Origin: a virus
Strand: one strand, 5' to 3'
IMG/VR virus record: IMGVR_UViG_3300046314_000579
Coordinates: 1-23,356 of that record
DNA: 23,356 bases
Positions 1 through 9,320 of this stretch are shown here, one piece after another. Made by a program: the position numbers and the translations under genes. Within the stretch, counting starts at the first letter, position 1, and each line of letters begins with the position of its first letter. The notes under the pieces are model-generated. The model saw only the letters and a program-made list of their open reading frames with translations, made no database searches and had not been told where the DNA came from.

Positions 1-2
1 TA

Positions 3-272
3 ATAAAAGATGCAACAGAAGCTTCGAAGATAATGGGAGAGATAAACTTACACATGGCTCGTGATATAAAGCAGAGGCAAATACAATGAGATGAGTGAGC
101 AGATGGGATGAAGCCTACTACAGATGAAATCCGCACACTTAATACTACAGTAGACTCAGCATTCAAGCGCGCACAACTAATATCAGGAAAACCTACAGAG
201 CGTATAGCAATAGAAGATCTATCATCATTGAGTCCAAAACAATTAGAAGAAGAGAGAAATAAACTCTTGTAA
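3..272 (+). CDS. C-terminal part of an unrecognised phage gene (5' end outside window)
   Basis: The frame is open from the window edge to a TAA at 270-272, with two TGA codons read as Gly (87 and 96). The visible 89 residues are charged and probably helical, and end in an acidic tail (LEEERNKLL). The segment AFKRAQLISGKPTERIAIED looks like the C-terminal region of some small terminase subunits or DNA-binding packaging proteins, but this is only an impression. ATG codons at 33 and 54 exist, but the coding character continues upstream of them, so the gene probably starts outside the window. A weak terminator-like repeat overlaps its stop. Function is not assigned. Confidence 0.6.
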
Positions 273-342
273 CACAACATATAGTAAATAGCCTCAATTT
301 TCAAGGGGGTATAAGAATCAAAAGACTACATATTGTGTTTTT
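271..342 (+). terminator. Possible intrinsic terminator after the first gene
   Basis: AACACAA (271-277) can pair with TTGTGTT (333-339), and the 3' arm runs into a T-rich tract (338-342). The loop is long, about 55 bases, and contains a smaller CCTC/GGGG pairing near 287-310. It lies between the end of the first gene and promoter P1, where a terminator is expected. The long loop keeps confidence low. Confidence 0.3.
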
Positions 343-351
343 ATTATAAGT

Positions 352-378
352 TTGATTTTCTGAAAATATCCATATACT
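352..378 (+). promoter_or_regulatory. Promoter P1 (TTGATT-N15-TATACT)
   Basis: TTGATT at 352-357, a 15-base spacer beginning TTCTGAAAA, and TATACT at 373-378. The same boxes with identical spacing occur at 4481, 16919 and 19075. CCCCC follows at 392, exactly 14 bases after the end of the -10 box, as at P2 and P3. It precedes the tail-fibre gene at 423. Confidence 0.75.
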
Positions 379-388
379 AATATTAACA

Positions 389-412
389 AATCCCCCATAT
401 TTCTAGGGGATT
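389..412 (+). promoter_or_regulatory. 5'-leader hairpin with C-tract
   Basis: AATCCCC (389-395) pairs perfectly with GGGGATT (406-412) around a 10-base loop, followed by ATTTTATA. It would form at the very 5' end of the P1 transcript, starting a few bases from the predicted start site and ending about 10 bases before the start codon at 423. It resembles a terminator, but its position just after a promoter favours a 5'-end stability or translation-control hairpin. P2 has a similar structure. Confidence 0.5.
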
Positions 413-422
413 ATTTTATATA

Positions 423-2108
423 ATGGCAAACTGACCAAGCAAACAAGTCATTCAAGTCGGAGGAAGTGCAAACGATAAGTGATATTTTGCTGACCTCACA
501 GCACTACAGATAGCATATCCAACAGGACAAAACGGATGGTATGCAATTCTTGGCTCTACTGACACAGTTTGGGTATGGGATAGCGGAACAAGTGCTTGGG
601 TGGATAGTGGATGATCTAGTACATGAACTAACCTATCATATACAGCAAGTGCTAGTAATGGAATAGTAGTAAGCGATACAGGAACAGATGCAACTATCCC
701 TCTTGCGAATGGTACAAATGCAGGACTCTCACTTAACGATTATACAACAGCCGAGAAAACAAAACTATCAGGAATAGCAACAGGTGCAGAGGTAAATGTA
801 AACGCAGACTGGAATTCAGTATCATGAGACTCGCAAATACTCAATAAGCCTACTATATCAGGCTCAAACACTGGTGACCAGACAAGTATCGTAGGAATAA
901 CAGGTACAAAAGCCCAATTTGACACAGCAGTGACCGATGGGAATTTTATGTATATCGGTGATGCTCCAACAGCTCACACGCATCTCCTAGCCAATATCAC
1001 CGATGTCACAATGACAGTGGCGAATCTCAACTCTCTCGACGATGGTGTAAATAGTACGCTTCACTTCCACGATTCGGATAGGGCAAGAGCAAATCATACA
1101 GGTACTCAGCTTGCTTCTACTATCTCAGACTTCACAGAAGCCTCTCAGGATGCTACAGGTTCGATGGTGGATACTTCTCTCGTCTATGTAGATGCGACAC
1201 CGCTATTGACTCGTGCAGCACTCACAGGAGCTATCACAGCTCCACAAGGAAGCAATGCAACCTCTCTCGGTTCGTTCACTACTGCCCAGCTCAACACTGC
1301 TCTCTCGGATAACGATGTAGCAACAGGAGGAGGAACAGCCACAGGGACAAATACAGGCGATAATGCAGTAAATACACTCTACTCAGGACTCGTATCTAAT
1401 GCTACACATACAGGAGATGCAACAGGTGCAACCGCCCTAACTCTTGCTACAGTCAACTCGAATGTAGGAAGTTTTGGACTCGCAGGCTCAGTAGCTCAGT
1501 TCGTAGTCAATGCAAAGGGACTCATAACAAGTGCAGTGAATGTCGCGATATCTATAGCAAGTACCGCAATCTCAGACTTTGCATCCGCTTCTCGTGCACA
1601 AACAGAAGCAGAACTCGTAGCAGGTGCTAACATAACGATAACTCCTTCAGGAGCTGGCGCAACTCGACAACTAACTATCGCAAGTACTGGATGATGAGGA
1701 ACACTCACAGTCCAAGATGAGTGAAGTACACAATCGACAACAGTAACAACTCTCAACTTCACAGGTGCAGGAGTCACGGCAAGTGGAAGTGGTGCAACGG
1801 CTACAATAAATATATCAGGAGGAGGCGGATGAAGTAGTACAAAGGGTATCGCAGAGGTAGACTTCTGAGTAATCGGGCAAGAATCTGACATAGCGGTTGT
1901 AACTGTAACAGATGCGAGCATAACGACAACCTCGTATCCATCAGCAACAATGTACAGTCTAGCCACTACAGACCACGACCCTGACGATTATATGGCAGAG
2001 TGACTAACTCCGTATGTAACAAATATAGTCAACTGAGTATGATTCGATATAGCCGTCAGGGCTCCGAATCTCACTTGGTGAAAATACAAAGTCACTTATC
2101 TCTACTAA
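423..2108 (+). CDS. Tail fibre / receptor-binding protein
   Basis: Reads as 561 residues with about 14 TGA-Gly codons. In the standard code only the middle (from 930) appears as a long frame. The N-terminus has a collar-like repeat (GWYAILGSTDTVWVWDSG) seen in phage fibre and collagen-like proteins. Residues about 114-145 carry the common fibre signature KLSGIATGAEVNVNADW followed by ILNKPTI. The rest is low-complexity Thr/Ala/Ser/Gly with HTGTQL-type motifs typical of trimeric fibre shafts, then a GGGGG stretch before a compact C-terminal head. It should sit on the virion tail and contact the host envelope. It is the first gene after promoter P1, with no Shine-Dalgarno sequence before the ATG. 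Stop is TAA. Confidence 0.8.
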
Positions 2109-2118
2109 CTTATAAAAT

Positions 2119-3603
2119 ATGTCTATCAAAATCGTCGGTAATGCCTCAGGCAATGTAGCCGAAGTAACATCAGCAAACGCCGTAAAGGTTCACCTCGAAA
2201 GTGACGCCTATACAGACCCAATGCTTGTCGGTTCAATCCGTGCAATGGGTGAGGTCGATGGGGGATTCATCACAAATACACCTATCCTTCGTCCTCTCGA
2301 ACTCGACGCTGACTATCGTGCTCGTTTCTCTCAAGACTGTCTATATGATGAAGAGGTATTCAACTACCTTGCACAGAACACAGGTAAACACAACCATCTC
2401 GCAACTACAATGGCGTCTACATGGACGGCAGGTCAGTTCACTACAAACTCTGCTTCTATCACAACAACAACAACAGGTGTACAACTCTCTACTTATGCGT
2501 TCTTCCCTTGTACAGGGACTACAACTCTCTCTCTCGATGCAGAGATAGCCTTCTCGGAACAACCAAAGACAAATACATTCGTAGAATGGGGAGTAGGACA
2601 GGCAGGTACTCAGCTCATCGCTCCAACAGATGGTGTATTCTTCCGCCTCAATTCAGCAGGTCTACAAGGTATATGTTCGTACAACGGTACAGAAACTAGC
2701 ACTGGCGTATTCCCACTCTCAGGAGGAACTGGAACTTGGGTATACACAGATAACAAGCGCTACCAGTATATCGTATACCAGTCAATGGTCGAGGCTATGT
2801 TCTGGGTGAATGATGGAACAGGTGCAGTATTGCTCGGTCGTATACCTCTCCCTACCGCTCAGCCTCGTATGAGTATGGGTGCAGGAGGACAAGTGTTCTT
2901 CAAGCATCGTATCGTAGGTGGTGCGGCGTCAGGTGCACTCCAAGCATATCTCGGTGCATACAATGTCCGTCAGGGTGGTGTCAATTTTACATCTACTCCG
3001 TCAACATCAGGTTCTCGAACTCTCGGTGCATATCAGGGTCTATCAGGTGGAACAATGGGAAGTCTCGCTCTCTACCCAAATAGTGCGAATCCTACTGCTG
3101 CAGTCCCTACCAATACAACAGCGGCTCTCGGCTCAGGTCTCGGTGGTCAGTTCTGGGAAACTGCTACTCTCGCAGTCAATACAGACGGAGTCATCCAGAG
3201 TTACCAAGTCCCAGTCGCATCAGTCAATATCCCTGGACGAAGACTCGTAATTCGAGGTGTTGGACTAATGAGTTACATACAAACAGTTATCGCAGGATGA
3301 CCATTCGTAGCCCAGTGGTCACTCGCATTCGGACATACAGCAGTGTCTCTCGCAACAGCAGAGGCGGCAACAACCAAGGCTCCTCGCCGACAAGCTCTAC
3401 CAGCATTCACACAAGTAGTCACTGCAGCACAAGCCGTCAGTACAATGGTAGCTCAGCCAGGTGGTTCATTTATTGATTTCGGTGATGCTCCTATATTCGT
3501 TAATCCAGGTGAGTTCTTCCAACTCGTGACGAAACATGTTGGAACAGTCGCTACAGCAGGAACTATCGCCCATGTCGTCAGCTTCGTATATGGTTGGGAA
3601 TAA
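2119..3603 (+). CDS. Probable virion structural protein, beta-rich
   Basis: Reads as 494 residues with a single TGA-Gly, at 3298, which joins two frames (2119-3300 and the rest to a TAA at 3601). The N-terminus (MSIKIVGNASGNVAEV) resembles the opening of many phage surface or decoration proteins. The middle (residues about 100-260) alternates short strands and Gly/Thr turns, like a concanavalin/laminin-G type fold. The C-terminus (residues about 395-494) is Ala/Val rich. The gene is 10 bases after the fibre gene and so is probably co-transcribed from P1. Its sparing use of UGA suggests it is made in quantity. I do not recognise the family; a tail or head surface role is inferred from context. 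Confidence 0.65.
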
Positions 3604-3615
3604 TAACTAAATAAT

Positions 3616-4479
3616 ATGGCTCAAATCGATCGATTATTCACATCTATATGGCATAATACAACGACCTGACCAGGAACTCCACTGACAGGTCTTTCTGCCA
3701 CGATAACTATCCGAGACAAGAGTACGAATACAATTGTCGTCAATAATCAAGCGATGACAGAGATCGGACTCGGTGAGTATGACTATACATTTGCTACTAT
3801 GGATGCGACAAAGCCATACTCGTATATAATGAATCCAAATAGTACACTTGCGTATGTAGTCACAGGCTTTGTAGATCCTCGTCTCGCTTACGTGGATAAA
3901 TCCGTATCTGAGATAGCGGTATGATGGAATCCCTATATAACTGGAATAGGCGGAATACAGAAGTGAATACAGAGGGTAGTAGATAAAATAGAAGAAAAAT
4001 GAAACGAGATCATAAAAGAGATCGAAGAGTCAGAAGATGAAGTTATTAAGGCATTCCCTGAATATAAGGAGGCAGTAATGAATGTAACGACTGAAAAGCT
4101 CGATACAAAAGAATTCCTGACTGCTATTCGTGAGATTAAGCCTAATGTAACGACTGAAAAGGTAGTTATAGACATGAAACCTGTAATTGATGCAGTAAGA
4201 TCAGTATGAAAGATAACTGATATACAGTTCCCAGAGCAAAAAGAGACTGATCTATCAGAGATAAAAGAGTCTCTTACAAGTATCGTGAACTCTATCGAGT
4301 GAGTGCGAGAAGATATAGAGAAAACGAGTGAATCGAAGAAAAGAGTATCAGAATGAGCGCTTGAACTTATCGAAGAGATAATGAGTAAGAATGAAAGAGA
4401 GAAAAAAGAAGAAAAAGATACAGAAGAAGAGAACATGAGACGACCTCTCCCTAGTTCATTCACTGCGACACTAAATTAG
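3616..4479 (+). CDS. Structural protein: beta N-domain plus charged coiled coil
   Basis: Reads as 287 residues with about seven TGA-Gly codons, ending in TAG. Residues 1 to about 100 look like the small beta-sandwich domain found in many phage structural proteins (PLTGLSATITIRDKS, then GLGEYDYTF). After a Gly-rich hinge the remainder is highly charged Glu/Lys helix, probably a long coiled coil (about residues 120-275). An 18-base direct repeat encodes NVTTEK twice. It is the last gene of the P1 group; the -35 box of P2 starts two bases after its stop. A minus-strand frame over 3933-4463 is a shadow of this coiled coil. A fibre-attachment or neck role is possible but not shown. Confidence 0.65.
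4081..4098 (+). repeat. 18-bp direct repeat, copy 1
   Basis: AATGTAACGACTGAAAAG occurs here and again at 4144-4161, in the same reading frame, encoding NVTTEK twice inside the coiled-coil gene. It looks like a remnant of a local internal duplication. Confidence 0.7.
4144..4161 (+). repeat. 18-bp direct repeat, copy 2
   Basis: Identical to 4081-4098, 63 bases downstream and therefore in frame. Confidence 0.7.
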
Positions 4480-4480
4480 T

Positions 4481-4507
4481 TTGATTTTCTAACAAAATCT
4501 ATATAAT
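4481..4507 (+). promoter_or_regulatory. Promoter P2 (TTGATT-N15-TATAAT)
   Basis: TTGATT at 4481-4486, a 15-base spacer, TATAAT at 4502-4507, with CCCCC starting 14 bases after the -10 box (4521). Same architecture as P1 and P3. It precedes the head-tail adaptor gene and is the only clear plus-strand promoter before the terminase, so it may drive about 11.5 kb. Confidence 0.8.
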
Positions 4508-4521
4508 AGATATAACTAATC

Positions 4522-4547
4522 CCCCGAGTATTTTTCGGGGTATTTTT
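4522..4547 (+). promoter_or_regulatory. 5'-leader hairpin with U-tract after P2
   Basis: CCCCGA (4522-4527) pairs with TCGGGG (4535-4540) around a 7-base loop, followed by TATTTTT (4541-4547). By shape this is an intrinsic terminator, yet it begins about 8 bases into the predicted P2 transcript and 31 bases before the start codon at 4553. It may stop read-through from the P1 group, act as an attenuator, or protect the 5' end. Confidence 0.55.
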
Positions 4548-4552
4548 CAAAT

Positions 4553-5449
4553 ATGACAACACTACAAGAACTCCGAGACATATCGTACGCAGTCCTCAGA
4601 GAGGAAGAGGATGTTACTGCATACCCGCTTGTTCTACTTGATATGATGCTAAACTCAGCACAGAATCGTATATGCAATGGAACAGTTGTGAATCCTCTGA
4701 ATCAGCAAGTAATCCGAAAAGGAAAACTAGATTTTCTCGATACTAGTGTATTCTACTCGAATGTAGCAATGACAAGCCTATCTATAGATGCTACAATAGG
4801 TGATACTACACTATCCGCAGACACAACAGACTATCCAAGTACAGGAGCGCTCTATATCAACGGAAATATCGTAACCTATACTGGGAAGACTGCTACTACC
4901 TTCACAGGGTGTACTGGAGTATCATTTGCACACCTTGCAGGATCACAAGTATCTATTATATTCGCTCTTCCTACAGACTTCGGATCGATGACTAATATAA
5001 CATACGCTAATAGCTTCAAGCTATCACCGAAGCTCTATGATGATATATGGGAAGATCTCAACTGAAACAAGTGACAGTTTAGAACTGATGTACAAGGATA
5101 CAGAAGTCAGTCACTTGATCCATTCTATACGATTATAGGGGAATACTTCCTTATATTCAACAGAAACAACGCAGGTGATCAAATCCATGTACGATATGAG
5201 AAGAAAGCAACGAAAATGATCACTATAGGTAGTACAACAACTATCCCAGAAGACTATGCAGAAAGTACCATCCCATATCTTGCAATAGGGGAACTCCTTT
5301 ATAACAGAGGGGAAGAGTCACGAGCTGGTGAACTCCTTAACTTCGCTCTCGGACAGGTTCGAGAAATGTACGCACACTATAATAATAGATCTTTCGAGAA
5401 TATCAGCGGTACACAGTACAAAATAGGAAAATCTAAACTCAATATCTAA
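4553..5449 (+). CDS. Head-tail adaptor / connector protein
   Basis: Reads as 298 residues with two TGA-Gly codons (5063, 5072) that join two frames. The N-terminal helix (TLQELRDISYAVLREEEDV followed by LLDMMLNSAQNRI) matches the opening of phage head-tail adaptors of the P22 gp4 / tail-tubular-A kind. Residues about 75-140 form a beta insertion ending GSQVSIIFALP. The C-terminal helices (IPEDYAESTIPYLAIGELL, then a Glu/Arg-rich helix) match the four-helix core of that family. The role would be to dock under the portal and receive the tail hub. It is the first gene after P2, and its stop overlaps the next start in TAATG. Recognition rests on fold pattern and order. Confidence 0.6.
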
Positions 5450-7119
5450 TGTCTTACAGAACAGCAAAACCAATATCCCCTGAACATGCGTTTGCATGAG
5501 GTTTTGTCGATAACTCTCAGAATCTCTTTCTTAAAGACCAGTATAGCCCATATCTTCGTAATTGTCGCCTAGAGTGACAGTCAATCGTAATCCGTCCGTG
5601 ACACTCACTATTCGCTACTCTCACCACAGGGAGCTATCCAAAGGGCATAGGGAGCTATCTTAGGGCAGTATCTGCAAATGATGTACTCGTAGTTCGCCAT
5701 AATAAGAGTGGTACGGAAAAGCTCGTCACTATAACAGAGGCAGGAGTAGTAACTAATATAACAACAGGAGCGAATATTGCGAGTGATAACCGAATGTTCT
5801 TTCAGAATGTAGGTGATGTTATCTATTGTATGAATTGATCAGATAACTTTGGGAAACTCTCAGGAACTACATATACAGTTCCAAGTACAGGAATAGCGAG
5901 CTTTGCACCTGCATTTTCAGTGGTATTTAGTGGTTCACATTGGGCAAGTGGATGGGCAACAAATAGCAACAAGGTATATAAGAGTGTCGCAGATAACTAT
6001 GAAGACTTTGCAAGCACAGGATCAGACTCTTTCACTTTTGGAGAACAGATAGTCGGACTCTCAGCTAATCTCCAGTCATTATTCTATTTTACGAAGAATA
6101 CAATAAGCGTTACAGGAGTCGGAGATATTACAGACACAGCAGGAACACTGACATTTAATACTCGTGCACTGAATGTGAAGGAAGGTGCAGTCAATAACGC
6201 ATCTATAGTAGAGGTAGGAGATGCAACATATTTTCTCTCTAGCTCTAACGCTATATCTAAAATAGCTCGTGGTACAAGTATCAATGGATTCGAAGTAATC
6301 GACCTATCATCTCGTAAGTATGCGGGTATCGATGTTATCATGGGATCATTAGATAAAAACCAAGAGTCATCTTTTGGAGTCTACTTGCCAGATGTTGGGA
6401 TCATAAAATGGTATCTAAAGTCTCTCGGTGCAAGTTTTAACGATATATGTATCGTGTATGACACAATAAAAGATGCTTTTCTCGTAGACTCAGGAAAACC
6501 TTTCTTTGACTCGGTGTACTTCAAGGGATACACATACGCAGTATCTATGCTAGAGCCTAAAGTATATCAAGATGAGGTAAACCAAGATGACGAAGATGCA
6601 GGAATAGAGTTTGAATACTGGACAAAAGAGTTCTATCTATCCGATCCAACATATAAGAAGATACTATGGGAATCTCGTACACTCCTCGATATAAATGAAC
6701 TCGTAGAGATGACACAAGAGATATGGATAGATGGATGACTCGTAGATACTAAAATTATCTATGGAAATACTAAATTTATTTCGTATACTTGGTGAAACGC
6801 TCCATGAAACTGGTGAGATGTAACCGATACATGGACAACATATTGAAGGTATATCCCATGAGCGTATCTTCTCAATACATGATGAATTGGAGTAGATCCA
6901 ATAGGATGACACTCAATAGGACTATCTAACGAATCCATCTCATGAAATGATGAATACCAAGAGATCACTATTCTCAGAACAAAGTGAAATCTCAACGTAA
7001 AATGAAAAAAAATACAATTCAGGTTCTACAACTCGTCACTTGCGGGTAAAGTACGACTCAAAAACCTCGCTATGCTTGTCGAAGTATTGCCAGGTTTATC
7101 TAATAATCTTACGATCTAA
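5449..7119 (+). CDS. Tail hub / tail-stabilisation protein (P22 gp10 or tail-tubular-B like)
   Basis: Reads as 556 residues with about 16 TGA-Gly codons. The start is the ATG overlapping the previous stop (TAATG), which implies coupled translation. The N-terminal two-thirds is a beta-propeller-like chain of short repeats (VFSGSHWASGWATNSNKVY, then SLFYFTKNTISVTG), as in gp10-type hub proteins that open with a 'LRNCRLE.QSIVIRPG' type segment. The C-terminus QFRFYNSSLAGKVRLKNL (residues 523-540) is the usual final beta-sandwich of this group. Between 6736 and 7006, 12 of about 16 glycines are TGA, the densest UGA stretch in the window. It should assemble below the adaptor as the short tail tube or needle collar. 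Confidence 0.6.
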
Positions 7120-7121
7120 CT

Positions 7122-8843
7122 ATGGCTTTCGAAACTTGATACTTAAGCACACTTAGTGCTAAACTCTCACCATCAGATACTACTGTTACTGTCGCTACAG
7201 CGCCAACAGCTACTTCAGGGCGTATGCACATATACAAAGGTGCTACACACGCATGGATAGCGTATACATGAGTAACTGGAAGCACTCTTACAGGTGTTAC
7301 TTTTGTCTCGCAGACTGCCGATCCTGCAACTACAGTAACTGGAAAGACTTTTCCTGCTGGAACAGCTATCGAACTCGTCGAAATGCACGATCAGATGCTC
7401 GATAAGCAGAACTGAGGTACTATTGGATGACCTGTTACCTTTACTAATGATGTAGTCTTTACAGATACCGTAAGAGATCCAGTATATCTTAATGCTACAG
7501 CTCGTAATATTGCTATCCCATCTCCTTCCAATGGAATGACTGTTTATCTCACTACAGAAGGATATTTTACAGATTACCAAAGTGGTTCATGGCAACAGCG
7601 TGCGAATGGTGCTACTCCTAATGCAGATACTGCAACAGCGGGTAAAGTACAGATCGCTACACAAGCAGAGTTCGATGCAGGTACGGATATCGGAGGTACA
7701 GGCGCTACTCTTGTTGCACCACCGAGTGTTGTGAATAGTCTTAATACTATACAGTATGTAGCATGAGAAGCACTCACTCAGAACAATTTTGTTACTTATG
7801 AGGAACAGACTGCATTTGCAAATATTGCATTCTCTGGCCTTACCACAGATATAGTAGTATGAGATGCAGCAGCACGTACCAGACAATCAATAAGAGTAAT
7901 AGGGAATTGAGTATCTATTAGTACAATAAAATTATCTCTATTAAAAACAGGCGCACCTACAGATAATGTCACAGTAAGAATAGAGACTGATTCAGGATGA
8001 CTTCCTAGTGGAACATTGGTGAATGCCAATGCTACTGCAACTGTCGCAGGGACTGGACTTACTACATCACAAGTAGATACTACGATCACATTCGCTGGAG
8101 CCTTTACTCGTACTGCATGAGTTCCATATCATATAGTCGTATCGAGAAGTGCATGATCTGATGCCGTAAACTACTATAGAATTGGAGGAATAACAAAAAA
8201 TACTCGTGGATTCTCACAGTCTATTCATAATTGAACATCGTGGGCAGTATGAGCAAATACTATATTCTTATATACAAATGATCTTGGTTCCTATAATCTA
8301 CTTTGCGTAAAAACAAATGCATCATTTGCTGATAGTGTAGATTTTATTGGAGTATGCGCAAATACTGTTGCAATCGGATCTACAGCCACTATCCTACAGA
8401 AAGAGATTGTAAATAACTTCTCAGGGTTATCTTCTACTAGTAATACATTATACTTCTTATCGAATACTCCATGAGCAATATCTACTACTGCAGGTACTGA
8501 ATATTGCCCAGTAGGTAAAAATATTAGCACAACGAGTCTGTATATGAATCTATTAGTAAAACTAAATAGAAAAAAGAATATTGTTGTTAGCACAAATAAT
8601 TCCAATATAATCTCATCATCAGTACGTGTTAACAATACAGTTCTAAGTATTACACTTACAAATACTTCATGATCAGGAACTGCGATATATGCTACATCAC
8701 CAGATAATAATACATGGACTACAGTATATTCAAGTGCAGCTATTACAGGATATAGTTTTCAGGTTTTATCATGATCATTATTCCATAGGGTGCAAGTTAT
8801 AGGCGATGCATCAGGAACTGTTTATGCGTATATAACCTACTAA
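7122..8843 (+). CDS. Tail fibre / tailspike-like protein
   Basis: Reads as 573 residues with about 15 TGA-Gly codons. The N-terminal ~140 residues form a beta-rich virion-attachment type domain (MAFETGYLSTLSAKLSPSDT at the start). Residues 174-190 hold GKVQIATQAEFDAGTD followed by a Val-Ala-Pro-Pro segment, the classical phage fibre motif of the 'G-x-V-x-L-A-T-xx-E-xx-A-G-T-D' type. The rest is Ser/Thr/Asn-rich with several aromatic strands and ends in a compact jelly-roll-like tail. It follows the hub gene by two bases. It is the second of three fibre-like genes in the window, so host contact is probably shared among several proteins. Confidence 0.75.
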
Positions 8844-8848
8844 ACTCT

Positions 8849-8968
8849 ATGTTCATCTCATTCTTTCCAACATCATATGAAACTGGTATCGACTACTCAT
8901 CTCACCCTGATTGTATTGGGGTATATGAAGTAGACTTCGATACTACTACTCAGATCGCTCCCTCGTAG
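8849..8968 (+). CDS. 5' part of a gene split between two frames
   Basis: An ATG five bases after the previous stop opens 39 residues beginning MFISFFPTSYETGIDYSS and ending DTTTQIAPS before TAG at 8966. The composition is that of a real protein, not a shadow. The following bases in the -1 frame continue as LVDGEVIIEKP and run 104 residues to 9276 with no ATG near the junction. Joining the two at the CCC of codon 38 would give a 142-residue protein (QIAP-LVDGEVII). Either one C is missing from the CCC run, or there is a -1 frameshift, or these are two genes. No canonical slippery heptamer is seen. Product unknown; the context is tail/virion genes. Confidence 0.5.
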   Translation: MFISFFPTSYETGIDYSSHPDCIGVYEVDFDTTTQIAPS

Positions 8969-9276
8969 ACTGAGAAGTGATCATAATAGAGAAACCTATA
9001 CAGCCTCCACCTCCTGAAACTGCACAACAGAAGAGGGATCGTGTGTATAATTCTCTCGTAACAGATGATCTCGATACAGTGGATCTCGAAGTCTGAGAAG
9101 ATTTCTCCTTCGAGATAGGCGAACTCATAACAGCTCGTGTCTTCGGTGGTAATCCTCACGCTGAGAAGGCTATCACGAATAAGATCCTCGCTATCACTCT
9201 ATCACTCCTACAGGGGGTCGAGATGACTGAGTGAATGGCCAGCAAGATAGCAGAGGCAACAGCGAAGAAGGCATAA
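8962..9276 (+). CDS. 3' part of the split gene, unknown virion-region protein
   Basis: This frame carries LVDGEVIIEKPIQPPPPE, then a charged mixed domain and a helical C-terminus rich in Ala/Glu/Lys ending at TAA 9274-9276. It contains TGA-Gly at 8971, about 9085 and about 9232. No in-frame ATG occurs before about 9220; the only alternative start near its beginning is GTG at 8977, whereas the other plus-strand genes here start with ATG. It is therefore more likely the continuation of the frame opened at 8849. The family is not recognised. Confidence 0.5.
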
Positions 9277-9320
9277 GTCGATGCAGTACGAAATCTTTTT
9301 AATCTTGGCGATCTATAATT

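Noticed and set aside
1496-1966. 156-residue minus-strand frame
   Set aside because: Shadow of the low-complexity Thr/Ala part of the fibre gene.
3933-4463. 176-residue minus-strand frame rich in Ser/Phe
   Set aside because: It mirrors the Glu/Lys coiled coil of the plus-strand gene, a common antisense artefact; there is no promoter or start context.
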